NCBI RefSeq assembly: GCF_013426735.1
Contig: NZ_AP023272.1
Coordinates: forward strand, 3,268,501-3,332,500
DNA length: 64,000 nucleotides
Direction of reading: 5' to 3'
Origin: Agrobacterium vitis
Lineage (GTDB): Bacteria > Pseudomonadota > Alphaproteobacteria > Rhizobiales > Rhizobiaceae
Position 1 is the first letter of the stretch, and the number at the start of each line of letters is the position of its first letter. This document shows, piece after piece, positions 52,656-63,725 of this stretch. Position numbers and translations under genes: made by a program. The notes under the pieces were generated by a model, which was given only the letters and a program-made list of their open reading frames with translations, did not search any database and was not told the origin of the DNA.

Positions 52656-53611
52656 CACAGTGCTCCCGACGCATGGGCGAGAAGACTCGCCGCATAATGA
52701 TCGACTAGCAGGGCTGAAAACACCGCAAACAGGTAGAAGATCGAATAGGCGAACATTTTGCGGGCTGGCGCCATGCGCTCGTCGCCCTCCGGCATCCGCC
52801 AAACTGCAACAGAACAGGCGACGAAGATGGCGCTCAGCACGCCAGCCACCAGCCCGTACCAGAGCGAAGCAAGCCCGGTGAAAGCCGGTGCTACGGCAAA
52901 GATACCGGTCAGCACCGCATAGACGAACATCTGCCGCTTGGTCGAGGTTTCACCCGCCACATTCGGCATCATCGGCACGCCAACCGAGCCGTAATCGCGC
53001 ATCTTGTAGAGCGCCAGGGCCCAGAAATGCGCTGGCGTCCACAGGAAGATCACCATGAACAGAATGACGCTGTCCAGCGACACGCCACCGGTGACACAGG
53101 CCCAACCGATCATCGGCGGAAAGGCACCCGATGCGCCGCCAATGACGATATTCTGCGGGGTCGAGCGTTTCAGCCACATCGTATAGACGACGGCGTAAAA
53201 CAGGATGGTAAAGGCCAGAAAGGCGGCGGCGAACCAGTTGACCGCGAGGCCAAGAATCGAGACCGAAAAGACCGACAGCGTGATGCCGAAGGCCAGCGCC
53301 TCCTGCGGACGGATACGGCCTGCCGGAATGGGACGGCGCGCCGTGCGGGTCATCACCGCATCGATATCGGCATCATACCACATATTGAGAGCGCCGGAGG
53401 CGCCAGCCCCAACCGCAATACACAGGATGGCAATGACACCCAGAATGGGGTTGATCGTGCCCGGTGCCAGCACCAGACCGGCAAAGGCCGTGAACACCAC
53501 AAGCGACATCACCCGCGGCTTTAAAAGCGCGAAGAAATCCTTAGCGCCCGCTTCGGACAGACAGATCTCACTGTCCAGACCGATGATGTTGCTGTTGTCT
53601 ATGGCTGCCAT
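52655..53611 (-). CDS. ctaB: Protoheme IX farnesyltransferase (heme O synthase)
   Basis: 318 residues with nine membrane helices. UbiA-family motif [25 protein letters not shown], the first Asp-rich loop, and [20 protein letters not shown] are typical. It attaches farnesyl to heme B for heme A synthesis. ATG 53611 (MAAIDNSN) has AGGA 7 bases upstream and matches the Agrobacterium CtaB N-terminus; ATG 53632 is an alternative. Confidence 0.96.
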   Translation of the reverse strand: MAAIDNSNIIGLDSEICLSEAGAKDFFALLKPRVMSLVVFTAFAGLVLAPGTINPILGVIAILCIAVGAGASGALNMWYDADIDAVMTRTARRPIPAGRIRPQEALAFGITLSVFSVSILGLAVNWFAAAFLAFTILFYAVVYTMWLKRSTPQNIVIGGASGAFPPMIGWACVTGGVSLDSVILFMVIFLWTPAHFWALALYKMRDYGSVGVPMMPNVAGETSTKRQMFVYAVLTGIFAVAPAFTGLASLWYGLVAGVLSAIFVACSVAVWRMPEGDERMAPARKMFAYSIFYLFAVFSALLVDHYAASLLAHASGAL

Positions 53612-53637
53612 TATGCTGTCCTGACCTGTCATGTTCT

Positions 53638-53668
53638 CAACGCCGCAGCGGCTTCATCCACGGCGTTG
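53638..53668. other. Intercistronic hairpin between coxA and ctaB
   Basis: Arms CAACGCCG and CGGCGTTG enclose a 15-base loop. It lies only 6 bases ahead of ATG 53632, the earliest possible ctaB start. On the gene strand no T-run follows, so it is more likely an mRNA-stabilising or processing hairpin; on the plus strand it is followed by a T-run. Confidence 0.5.
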
Positions 53669-53684
53669 ATGGCTTTTTTTATGT

Positions 53685-56341
<2,657 letters not shown>

Positions 56342-56362
56342 GGTTGCCTCTCCCTCCCGCGT

Positions 56363-56376
56363 TTGACCCAAATCAA
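56363..56376. promoter_or_regulatory. FNR/FixK-type box upstream of coxB
   Basis: TTGAC-CCAA-ATCAA matches the FNR/FixK consensus TTGAT-N4-ATCAA at 9 of 10 positions. It lies 22-35 bases upstream of the coxB start. A site so near the start would favour repression, as expected for an aa3 oxidase at low oxygen. Function is inferred from sequence and context. Confidence 0.5.
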
Positions 56377-56897
56377 TGGCAAACGCACAATCCCTGATAT
56401 GATACTAATTTAAAATCACAATTTTGCCAATTTCGCAACAACCGTACGTCCATGCCGCTGCGGCATTTTTGCTCATCCCACAGAGATCGCCATCAAGATC
56501 CAGGCCGAACTGGCGCAATTCCCGGCCCTGCGCTGCGAATGTCAGTGCGCGCTTTGCGGGAAATGCCAGAGAAGATTCTCCTGAAATCTCGCCATCGCAT
56601 GGACCTGAACGGGATCAGTCCCTGATCGCAACACAGGCAAACACCCCAATTATGCCGCACTCGGCTGGAAAGGAGACTGTCAATAGTCAGCCCATCTCCG
56701 GTTTTCGTCTTGTCCAGTCCTGGGTCAGGTCTTTTATCGGTCGGGCAATAGCCGCAGATTGGATTTGTTTCGACGATCATCGCAGGTTACAGGAAGATAC
56801 AGCGCGCAAAGCGCAAGGATGTCGAAGGCCTTGGCCCTTGATCCTTTGTGCGGCGCAGGCGAGAATGACAAGATTGAACAGAATTCCAGAGGTATCC
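56377..56897. other. Gene-free region between coxB and the IalB gene
   Basis: About 520 bases. Frames are open for part of the length on both strands, but none has a recognisable product or ribosome site. AT-rich sequence near 56400-56440 probably holds the coxB promoter. AGAGG at 56889-56893 belongs to the ialB gene. I see no RNA gene. Confidence 0.45.
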
Positions 56898-57437
56898 ATG
56901 GGTTTCCAGAGAATGTTGCGGGCTAGACTTGTCGCGGCGGGGCTCGTTGCGGCAGGGTTTGCAACAGCAATGCAAGCCGGCGCGGCGCTGGCACAGCAGC
57001 CGCAGGCAGGCACGGTGCGCTCCAATCACGGCGCATGGTCGATCATTTGCGATACGCCCGCCGGTACCTCGCAGGAGCAATGCGCCCTGATGCAGAATGT
57101 GATTGCCGAGGACCGCCCCGAAGTGGGACTGTCCGTGGTGGTGCTGAAGACCGCCGACCGCAAGGCCCGCATCCTGCGCATTCTAGCGCCGCTTGGCGTG
57201 CTGTTGAAGGATGGCATGGAGCTTTACGTCGATAATAACAATGTCGGCCGGGCTTTCTTCACCCGCTGCTTTGCCGAGGGCTGCTATGTGGAAGTGGAAA
57301 TCGACGATCAACTGATGAAAGTGCTGCGTTCGGGCAAAAGCGCCGTGTTTGCCGTGCGCGAATCCTCTGATCAGGACCGGGTTGGCATTCCCGTCGAGCT
57401 GAATGGCTTTGGCGAAGGTTACGACGCCCTGCCCTGA
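56898..57437 (+). CDS. ialB: Invasion-associated locus B (IalB) protein
   Basis: 179 residues. Signal peptide (LVAAGLVAAGFATAMQAGAALA, cleavage before QQPQAG) and an IalB domain: HGAWSIICDTPAGTSQEQCALMQNV, ILAPLGVLLKDGMELYVDN and FTRCFAEGCYVEVEID. Paired cysteines probably form disulfides. This is the canonical IalB found next to tldD in rhizobia; its natural role outside Bartonella is unknown. ATG 56898 follows AGAGG. Confidence 0.9.
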   Translation: MGFQRMLRARLVAAGLVAAGFATAMQAGAALAQQPQAGTVRSNHGAWSIICDTPAGTSQEQCALMQNVIAEDRPEVGLSVVVLKTADRKARILRILAPLGVLLKDGMELYVDNNNVGRAFFTRCFAEGCYVEVEIDDQLMKVLRSGKSAVFAVRESSDQDRVGIPVELNGFGEGYDALP

Positions 57438-57534
57438 GCGCCAGTGCCCTCGCTTGCTGACCTTGCCCTTGTTCGATGCGCAAAGCCCGATTACATGCCC
57501 GATGACATGCCATGGGTAAGCCAAGGAGATAATT

Positions 57535-58950
57535 ATGACCACCGATCTCATCAGCCTGTTCGATTGTGACGAGCACAGCCTGTCAAAAGCCGTTGCCTCG
57601 GCGCTGGAGGGATCGGATGACGGCGAATTGTATATTGAACATGCCCAGGCCGAATCACTTTCCTTCGACAATGGCCGCCTGAAGGGCGGCAGCTTTAACA
57701 CCGACCAGGGGTTTGGCCTGCGCTCGGTGGCAGGCGAAGCGGTGGGTTATGCCCATTCCGGTGAATTGTCCCTGTCGGCACTCAATCGCGCCGCCGACGC
57801 CGTCAAGGCCGTTACCCATGGCTATAGCGGCTCCTATGCCAGCGCCCCACAGCGCACCAATGTCCGGCTTTACGGCGACGAGAACCCGATCGGTAGTCCG
57901 ACATTCGAGGAAAAAGTAGCGCTTCTCTCCGAAATCGACGCCTATCTGCGCGCCAAGGACCCGAAAGTACGACAGGTCTCCGCCTCGATTGCCGCCAGCT
58001 GGCAGGTGGTGGAAATCCTGCGCGCCGATGGCCACCGCGTCCGCGATGTACGCCCGATGACGCGCATGAATATCTCGGTCATCACCGGCCAGGGCGAGCG
58101 GCAGGAATCCGGCTCCTTCGGCACAGGCGGGCGGATGTCCTTCGCCGACTTCCTCAGCGACGAGAGCTGGAAAGCGGGCGCCGATGACGCGCTGCGTCAG
58201 GCGCTGATCAATCTGGAGGCCATCGAGGCCCCGGCTGGCAGCATGGACGTTGTGCTCGGCAATGGCTGGCCGGGCGTAATGCTGCATGAAGCCGTCGGCC
58301 ACGGGCTGGAAGGCGATTTCAATCGCAAGAAGACCTCGGCCTTCGCAGGACTCCTGGGCGAAATGGTCGCCGCGACCGGCGTCACCGTGGTGGATGATGG
58401 CACAATCAACAACCGGCGCGGCTCGATCACTGTCGATGACGAAGGCACGCCTTCGGCCTATAACGTGCTGATCGAAAACGGGCGGCTGGTCGGCTATATG
58501 CAGGACCGCCAGAATGCCCGGTTGATGGGCATGGCACCAACCGGCAATGGCCGCCGCCAAGGCTATGCCCACCAGCCGATGCCGCGCATGACCAATACCT
58601 ACATGCTGTCAGGCGACAAGAGCCCGGAAGAGATCATCGCCTCGGTCAAGAAGGGCATCTATGCCGTGTCCTTCGGCGGCGGCCAGGTGGATATCACCTC
58701 GGGCAAATTCGTGTTCGGCTGCACCGAGGCCTATATGATCGAGGATGGCAAGATCGGCGCGCCGGTCAAGGGCGCCATGCTGATCGGCAACGGGCCGGAC
58801 GCGATGAAACGGGTATCGATGATCGGCAACGACATGAAACTCGACACCGGCATCGGCAATTGCGGCAAGGCTGGACAGTGGGTCCCGGTCGGCGTTGGCC
58901 AGCCGCATCTGCGGATGGATCAGATCACCGTCGGCGGCACGCGGGCGTAA
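57535..58950 (+). CDS. tldD: Metalloprotease TldD
   Basis: 471 residues. The zinc HExxxH motif is HEAVGHGLEGDF at about 251; the pattern before it (VVLGNGWPGVML) and GKFVFGCTEAYMIEDGKIGAPVKGAMLIGNGPDAMKRVSMIGND are TldD hallmarks. TldD works with TldE/PmbA to trim peptides such as modified microcins and antitoxins. No tldE gene lies in the window. The stop overlaps the VOC start (TAATG at 58948-58952). Confidence 0.97.
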   Translation: MTTDLISLFDCDEHSLSKAVASALEGSDDGELYIEHAQAESLSFDNGRLKGGSFNTDQGFGLRSVAGEAVGYAHSGELSLSALNRAADAVKAVTHGYSGSYASAPQRTNVRLYGDENPIGSPTFEEKVALLSEIDAYLRAKDPKVRQVSASIAASWQVVEILRADGHRVRDVRPMTRMNISVITGQGERQESGSFGTGGRMSFADFLSDESWKAGADDALRQALINLEAIEAPAGSMDVVLGNGWPGVMLHEAVGHGLEGDFNRKKTSAFAGLLGEMVAATGVTVVDDGTINNRRGSITVDDEGTPSAYNVLIENGRLVGYMQDRQNARLMGMAPTGNGRRQGYAHQPMPRMTNTYMLSGDKSPEEIIASVKKGIYAVSFGGGQVDITSGKFVFGCTEAYMIEDGKIGAPVKGAMLIGNGPDAMKRVSMIGNDMKLDTGIGNCGKAGQWVPVGVGQPHLRMDQITVGGTRA

Positions 58951-59381
58951 TGTCGAACGCGCTGGTTCCAGAATTTGCAGTCACGGACTGGCACGAGAGC
59001 CGGGATTTCTACACTCGGCTGCTTGGCTTTTCGGTGCGTTACGAGCGGCCGGAAGAAGGGTTCAGCTACCTTGAACTGGGTGGCGCGCAGTTGATGATCG
59101 ATCAGATCGGGCTTGGCCGGACTTTCGAGATTGACGACGCACCGCTGACAAGACCATTCGGACGCGGGCTGAATGTTCAGATCCGCGTCGATAACGTGCA
59201 GACCATTCTCGACCGGCTCGAAGCAGCCGCCATTGCCCTTTATCTGCCACTGGAAGACAAATGGTATCGCACAGGCAATATGGAGGGCGGCAACAGACAA
59301 TTCGTCGTTGCCGATCCAGACGGTTATCTGCTGCGCTTTTACCAGGATCTCGGCGAACGAGAACTCTCATTGGACCTATAG
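58950..59381 (+). CDS. VOC-family (glyoxalase/bleomycin resistance-like) protein
   Basis: 143 residues, one vicinal-oxygen-chelate domain pair: FAVTDWHESRDFYTRLLGFSVRYERPEEGFSYLELGGAQLMIDQ and then GLNVQIRVDNVQTILDRL with FVVADPDGYLLRFYQDLGER. Bleomycin-resistance-like members bind drugs; others are enzymes, and the ligand cannot be told. ATG 58950 overlaps the tldD stop by one base; the HAD gene starts 6 bases after its stop. Confidence 0.9.
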   Translation: MSNALVPEFAVTDWHESRDFYTRLLGFSVRYERPEEGFSYLELGGAQLMIDQIGLGRTFEIDDAPLTRPFGRGLNVQIRVDNVQTILDRLEAAAIALYLPLEDKWYRTGNMEGGNRQFVVADPDGYLLRFYQDLGERELSLDL

Positions 59382-59387
59382 CGACAC

Positions 59388-60041
59388 ATGCTCCCCCGCA
59401 CCCCCAAAGCCGTTATCTTCGACATGGATGGCCTCATCCTCGACAGCGAAATCCTCTATCGTAAATCGGTGATTTCGGCAGGTGAGCAAGAGGGGCTGCT
59501 TGTCGGGCCATCGGTCTATGAAGGCATGCTGGGCCGACCCTGGGACGGGATCGTGCATTTGCTGAAGGACCATTATGGGCCGGATTTTGACGCCGAAGCC
59601 TTTCGGGCAGTCTGGGTGGACCATTTCGATCGGTTGACCGCCCTGGAACTGAAGCTAAAGGCGGGTGTGGTGGCCCTGCTCGATATGCTGGATGACAGGG
59701 CCATTCCACGGGCCATTTGCACATCTTCCACACATTCCCAAGTGCAGCATCATCTGGCCGGGTTTGGCATTCGAGAGCGGTTCGATCACGTCATTGCTTT
59801 AGGCGACTACGCCAGGGGCAAGCCTGCGCCGGACCCTTATCTCACTGCTGCCGAGCGGCTTGGCATTGCACCGGGCGATTGTCTGGCATTGGAAGATTCC
59901 CACAACGGCATTCGCTCGGCAGCCTCGGCGGGTATGATGGCGGTGATGGTACCCGATCTCCTGGCTCCGACCGATGAAATTCGGGCGCTGGCAACATTGG
60001 TCATCGATGATCTGCACCAATGCTGCGGCTTTTTTGCATAA
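59388..60041 (+). CDS. HAD-IA phosphatase
   Basis: 217 residues. Motif I is AVIFDMDGLILDSE with both Asp residues; a helical cap follows; motif II is RAICTSST; Lys is in GDYARGKPAPDPYL; motif IV is CLALEDSHNGIRSAASAGM. Sugar-phosphate phosphatase or beta-phosphoglucomutase-like activity is likely. It is 6 bases after the VOC gene, giving a tldD-VOC-HAD operon. Confidence 0.9.
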   Translation: MLPRTPKAVIFDMDGLILDSEILYRKSVISAGEQEGLLVGPSVYEGMLGRPWDGIVHLLKDHYGPDFDAEAFRAVWVDHFDRLTALELKLKAGVVALLDMLDDRAIPRAICTSSTHSQVQHHLAGFGIRERFDHVIALGDYARGKPAPDPYLTAAERLGIAPGDCLALEDSHNGIRSAASAGMMAVMVPDLLAPTDEIRALATLVIDDLHQCCGFFA

Positions 60042-60205
60042 CGCGCTTTCGGAACGCCAAATACTATAAGTTTGGTAGCGTTTCGCACTTCAGATACTCC
60101 GCATAAGCTTCAAGCCACAGACAAGCTTCTGGCCTTAGACCTACGGCATGCCATCGGGTTATCGCGCGGTGCAAACTGCGTCCGTATCTTGCCAGGAGTT
60201 CACAG

Positions 60206-60970
60206 GTGCACACACTCGTCATTGCCCGTTATGCGGAAGAGTTGGAATGGATCGCGCAGGTCCCCAGCAATTTCGAGATTTTCATCTATAACAAGGGCGA
60301 GGAGATCACATCGCCGCAGGTTCTTGAGCGTGCCAATCATATCATTGCACGTCCCAATGTTGGGCGGGAATCTGAGACCTACCTCCATCACATGATGGGT
60401 CAGCGCCAGCGCAATCACGATTTTACGGTCTTTGCTCAGGGTGACCCCTTCACGCACAGCCCTGACTTCCTGCAATTGCTGAACAATTGGACCGACTGGG
60501 AGAAAATCCAGACACTCTCCTGGGCATGGGTCGAAGAGAAAAATGTACCGCCGCAGAAATTTCTGGATGCTTATCGCCCGAAGCTGCGGGGCGGTCCGCG
60601 AGTCCGCGAGGAATATTTCTCGCTCTACACCTGGGGTCCGGTTGATTTTATCGACAATGGCGCACTGGGCATGGGCACGGTCTACCGCCTGCTGAACGGC
60701 GGAATGGAAGCTTACATCAATATCGCCGCGCACATGTTGCGTCGCTGCCGCATGGACCACATTGCCGACGAAGCCGAAAAGCATTTGCTCGGGACGTTTT
60801 CCTACGGTGCAATTTTCGCGGTTCGCAACGATCTGGTCACAGCCGTTTCACCCGACAGCTATGCAAGGCTTTACGATTTCGCCACGGCGCCTGTGGTGGC
60901 GCATGGCTATATCCTGGAGCGCATGTGGCTACATTTCTTCGGTGCGCCCTTTACGCTTCGCAGACTCTGA
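60206..60970 (+). CDS. DUF3431-family protein
   Basis: 254 residues from GTG 60206 with AGGAG 7 bases upstream. The domain begins LVIARYAEELEWIAQVPSNFEIFIYNKGEE, with RPNVGRESETYLHHMMGQRQRNHDFTVFAQGDPFTH, the DUF3431 pattern best known from fungi and some bacteria and glycosyltransferase-like in appearance. No enzyme activity is established. It is followed by a long inverted repeat and a convergent MazG-like gene. Confidence 0.75.
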   Translation: MHTLVIARYAEELEWIAQVPSNFEIFIYNKGEEITSPQVLERANHIIARPNVGRESETYLHHMMGQRQRNHDFTVFAQGDPFTHSPDFLQLLNNWTDWEKIQTLSWAWVEEKNVPPQKFLDAYRPKLRGGPRVREEYFSLYTWGPVDFIDNGALGMGTVYRLLNGGMEAYINIAAHMLRRCRMDHIADEAEKHLLGTFSYGAIFAVRNDLVTAVSPDSYARLYDFATAPVVAHGYILERMWLHFFGAPFTLRRL

Positions 60971-60986
60971 TCTCTTCTCCCAAGGA

Positions 60987-61021
60987 GAAGATCTCAAATA
61001 CAGTAAAGCCTTGAGATCTTC
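60987..61021. terminator. Inverted repeat between convergent genes
   Basis: GAAGATCTCAA (60987-60997) and TTGAGATCTTC (61011-61021) form a perfect 11-bp stem with a 13-base loop, 17 bases after the DUF3431 stop. There is no clear T-run on either strand, so it is only a possible shared terminator for the convergent pair. Confidence 0.4.
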
Positions 61022-61053
61022 GCAACTGGCAAGGTAAGGCGCGGGGCGGATTT

Positions 61054-61383
61054 TCATTCGGCTGCCGCAACCTTGGGATCGAACCGCCACTTCCGCCGGA
61101 TCGCGCTTTCCAGATCGAGCTGGTGATGATGGGCAAAAAGCAGAACATGCCCGAAAAGATCGGCCGTTTCATCGGCGAGCAGTTGGCGCATTTCGTCTTC
61201 GCTCATGCCCTTTTGGCGACCGCGACCGCTGATGCGGTTTGCCGCTTGAACCAACTCCCCCGCTTCCTCCAATAATTTCAGCAGGAACCAGGGCTCGTCC
61301 CGCTCGACACCATTGGCCGCTGCATAGGTAGCCGACGCCTTTTCAAAACGCTCCATCAGACCAGCCAGCATATTGTTCTCCAT
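61054..61383 (-). CDS. MazG-like nucleotide pyrophosphohydrolase
   Basis: 109 residues. The all-alpha NTP-pyrophosphohydrolase metal motif is present: Glu40 and Glu43 (LLKLLEEAGELVQAAN), then Glu72 and Asp75 (LLADETADLFGHVLLFAHHH). A single-domain dimeric MazG-like or HisE-like enzyme that clears unusual nucleotides is likely. ATG 61383 is the first of frame; ATG 61371 is also possible. Confidence 0.85.
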   Translation of the reverse strand: MENNMLAGLMERFEKASATYAAANGVERDEPWFLLKLLEEAGELVQAANRISGRGRQKGMSEDEMRQLLADETADLFGHVLLFAHHHQLDLESAIRRKWRFDPKVAAAE

Positions 61384-61646
61384 TTGTTCTTGACTTTATC
61401 GCGCGATTCCGCAAGATTGTCGAGAGTGGAAAAACAGCGCGGCAAGAAAGATTAAACAGCCCAGGATGTGCACCGACATCCAAGGGAAATCTGGGCGCCC
61501 TTCATCTGATAGCGAGGCATAGAGAATGCTGATGGAAGACGAAGCGACAGCTATCCATTGGCTGCAAAATGAGAATGCCGCCTATCGATAAGATAGACGG
61601 CACGAAGGAGACGGATAGGAGTTCAAGGCGGGGTCGCCGGAAAGGC

Positions 61647-62975
61647 TTAGCCTCGCGCGGGCATCAACACGCAATCATAGCTGCTTTTCACCAGCCGCTC
61701 ACAGGCACTTTGAGCATCGTCCTTGTTGGGAAAGCCGGTGAAGCGGGCGCGGTACACGGTGGCGCCATTGCGGGTGACGGCTTCGGTATAGATATCGCGG
61801 TCGGCCAATGGCCCACCGATCTTGTCGCGGACCATTTGCAACAGGCTCATGGCTTCTTCGGCGCTGGCCGCAGCCGCAATCTGGATCTGCCAGGTTCCGT
61901 CGCGATGCAGCGGAATGGGCTTCAGGGGACGCGGATGGGCGCCCGCAATCAGGGCTTCCGTGGCTGCGGCAGCGTTGTTGGCGCCACCACCGGCATAAGC
62001 ATTGCCAAAGCGGGAGCCGAGAACTGGCGCATCGGCCTGCGCGCTGACGGAGGCGACCTGAGAAGCAACCTCTCTGCGGTCGATTGGGGCGCTGCGGTCG
62101 AGCGGCAAGGGAATGCTGCCAGTGGTCTGGGCAATGACAATCGGAGCGGTGGGAGCAGCGCTGGCGATCAGCGAATTACCGTCGGAGGCCTTGCCGATAT
62201 TCTTGGTGATCAGCTGCGCCATAAGATTGTCACGGCTGGCACCGCTACGGCCGCCCATGATCACGCCGATCACCCGGCGCTTGCCATCGGCCACGGCGCT
62301 GACCAGATTATAGCCGGATGCGTTGGTGTAACCGGTCTTGATGCCGTCCATGCCCTTGTAGCGGTACATGAGATTGTTATGGCCATTGATGGTGCGGCCA
62401 CGAAAGGCAAAGCTGCGGGTGGAAAACAGCGCGTAATCGCGGGGAAAGTCGCGCAGCAGTGCTACGCCGAGGGTGGACATGTCGCGGGCGGTGGTGATCT
62501 GCCGATCGTCGGGCAGGCCGGAGGCATTGACGAATGTTGTATTGGGCATGCCGAGCTGGCGCGCCTTGGCGGTCATCATTGCCGCGAAATTCTCTTCCGT
62601 TCCGCCAAGCTTTTCGGCCATTGCGGCGGCGGCATCATTGGCCGACAGGGTTACCATGCCCAGCACCGCCTCGCGTACGGTAATTTCTTCACCTGGCTTG
62701 AGGCGAAGCTTGGTGGGCGGGCGCGATGAGGCGTATTTGGAAAATGGCACGGGGCTATCCCAGCTCAACGTGCCGCGGCGAATCGCGTCGAAAACCATAT
62801 AGATGGTCATCATTTTGGTCAGCGATGCCGGATGGTTGGGCATATCCGCATTTTCCGAGGCGATCACCCGACCGGTGCGCGCATCCAGCAGAAGCTGGGC
62901 GCTGCCTGCAAGAACCGGGCTGGCCATCATGCTGATCGACACAAACAACGATAGCGCGATCAGGGTCCTGCTCAT
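61647..62975 (-). CDS. D-alanyl-D-alanine carboxypeptidase (PBP5/6 type) with SPOR domain
   Basis: 442 residues. Signal peptide (TLIALSLFVSISMMASPVLA), then the serine peptidase S11 domain with SLTK (Ser51, Lys54), SAN and KTG (GIKTGYTN) motifs. A long linker rich in Ala/Ser/Arg (about 275-360) precedes a C-terminal SPOR domain (WQIQIAAAASAEEAMSLLQ and VYRARFTGFPNKDDAQSACERL) that binds septal glycan. It removes the terminal D-Ala of peptidoglycan stems. ATG 62975 has GGAGG 4 bases upstream; the 60-codon extension is unsupported. Confidence 0.95.
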   Translation of the reverse strand: MSRTLIALSLFVSISMMASPVLAGSAQLLLDARTGRVIASENADMPNHPASLTKMMTIYMVFDAIRRGTLSWDSPVPFSKYASSRPPTKLRLKPGEEITVREAVLGMVTLSANDAAAAMAEKLGGTEENFAAMMTAKARQLGMPNTTFVNASGLPDDRQITTARDMSTLGVALLRDFPRDYALFSTRSFAFRGRTINGHNNLMYRYKGMDGIKTGYTNASGYNLVSAVADGKRRVIGVIMGGRSGASRDNLMAQLITKNIGKASDGNSLIASAAPTAPIVIAQTTGSIPLPLDRSAPIDRREVASQVASVSAQADAPVLGSRFGNAYAGGGANNAAAATEALIAGAHPRPLKPIPLHRDGTWQIQIAAAASAEEAMSLLQMVRDKIGGPLADRDIYTEAVTRNGATVYRARFTGFPNKDDAQSACERLVKSSYDCVLMPARG

Positions 62976-63155
62976 TCGGCCTCCAGACTGGTTACACTGC
63001 AAATACTTGGGCAAATTCATCGGCAAATTCACGAAAACGACCTCGAACACTTCACGGAACCGGCACGAGGACGTGCTGGCATTAGACCCAAAATGGGGCA
63101 GGAAATTGTGCAACGCCTTCATCTTGCCCAATATTGTTAATGAAGAGTTGCCCAA

Positions 63156-63641
63156 TTATGGCAACTCTGTGGAATCTGCAGGGTTTCCCCCTTCGTTCCT
63201 ATCAGAATCGAGAAGAAATACAGCCCCCTCGCCGCGCTCGCCCGCCATATCCTGGGGATTGAAGATATTGCAATGCGTCATCGACAGGCAACCGCAGCCG
63301 ATACAGCCGTCGAGATCGTTGCGCAATTTGCCGAGCATGGCGATGCGCCGGTCCAAACTGTCCGCCCAACGTGTCGCAATCCGGCGCCAGTCCTCCCGGC
63401 CCGGCGTCTGGCCTTGCGGCAGATCCGCCATGATCGCCGCGACCTCCTTCAAGGGAATGCCGAGCGCTAGCGCCGCCCGGATAATCGCCACGCGGCGCAG
63501 CACGTCCCGGTCGTAGCGCCGCTGGTTACCGCTGGTGCGCCGGGCGCGGATCAGGCCCTTGCGTTCGTAAAAATGCAAAGCCGAAACCGCAACGCCACTG
63601 CGCTCCGCCAATTCACCGACGCTCAAACCCTGCATCCGCAT
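63156..63641 (-). CDS. soxR: Redox-sensing MerR-family activator SoxR
   Basis: 161 residues. The MerR HTH (LSVGELAERSGVAVSALHFYERKGLI) is followed by the dimer helix. The [2Fe-2S] cluster cysteines are 113, 116, 118 and 124, in the pattern CIGCGC-x5-C. Oxidation of the cluster activates SoxR, which controls transport and redox genes. It is divergent from an MFS gene across an 18-bp SoxR box. ATG 63641 has GAGG 4 bases upstream. The C-terminal tail is Asp/Gly-rich and not conserved. Confidence 0.96.
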   Translation of the reverse strand: MRMQGLSVGELAERSGVAVSALHFYERKGLIRARRTSGNQRRYDRDVLRRVAIIRAALALGIPLKEVAAIMADLPQGQTPGREDWRRIATRWADSLDRRIAMLGKLRNDLDGCIGCGCLSMTHCNIFNPQDMAGERGEGAVFLLDSDRNEGGNPADSTELP

Positions 63642-63653
63642 TTTTCCTCTTTA

Positions 63654-63671
63654 CCTCAACTTAGGTTGAGG
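63654..63671. promoter_or_regulatory. SoxR box in the soxR/MFS divergent promoter
   Basis: CCTCAACTTAGGTTGAGG, an 18-bp dyad, matches the E. coli soxS-promoter SoxR site at 15 of 18 bases. Toward the MFS gene a candidate -35 (TTTACC, 63650-63655) and -10 (TAGCGT, 63675-63680) are 19 bases apart, the long spacing expected of SoxR-activated promoters. The box is 12 bases from the soxR start and would also autoregulate. Confidence 0.75.
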
Positions 63672-63725
63672 TTGTAGCGTGGCGATCACCAATTGACCAG
63701 AGCAGATGGAAAGGACTGAAAAATC

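Noticed and set aside
61396..61590. Minus-strand frame of about 60 codons with a hydrophobic stretch (HILGCLIFLAALFF)
   Set aside because: It begins directly after an in-frame stop and has no ATG, GTG or TTG with a ribosome site before the helix; possibly a decayed small membrane gene, but it cannot be supported.
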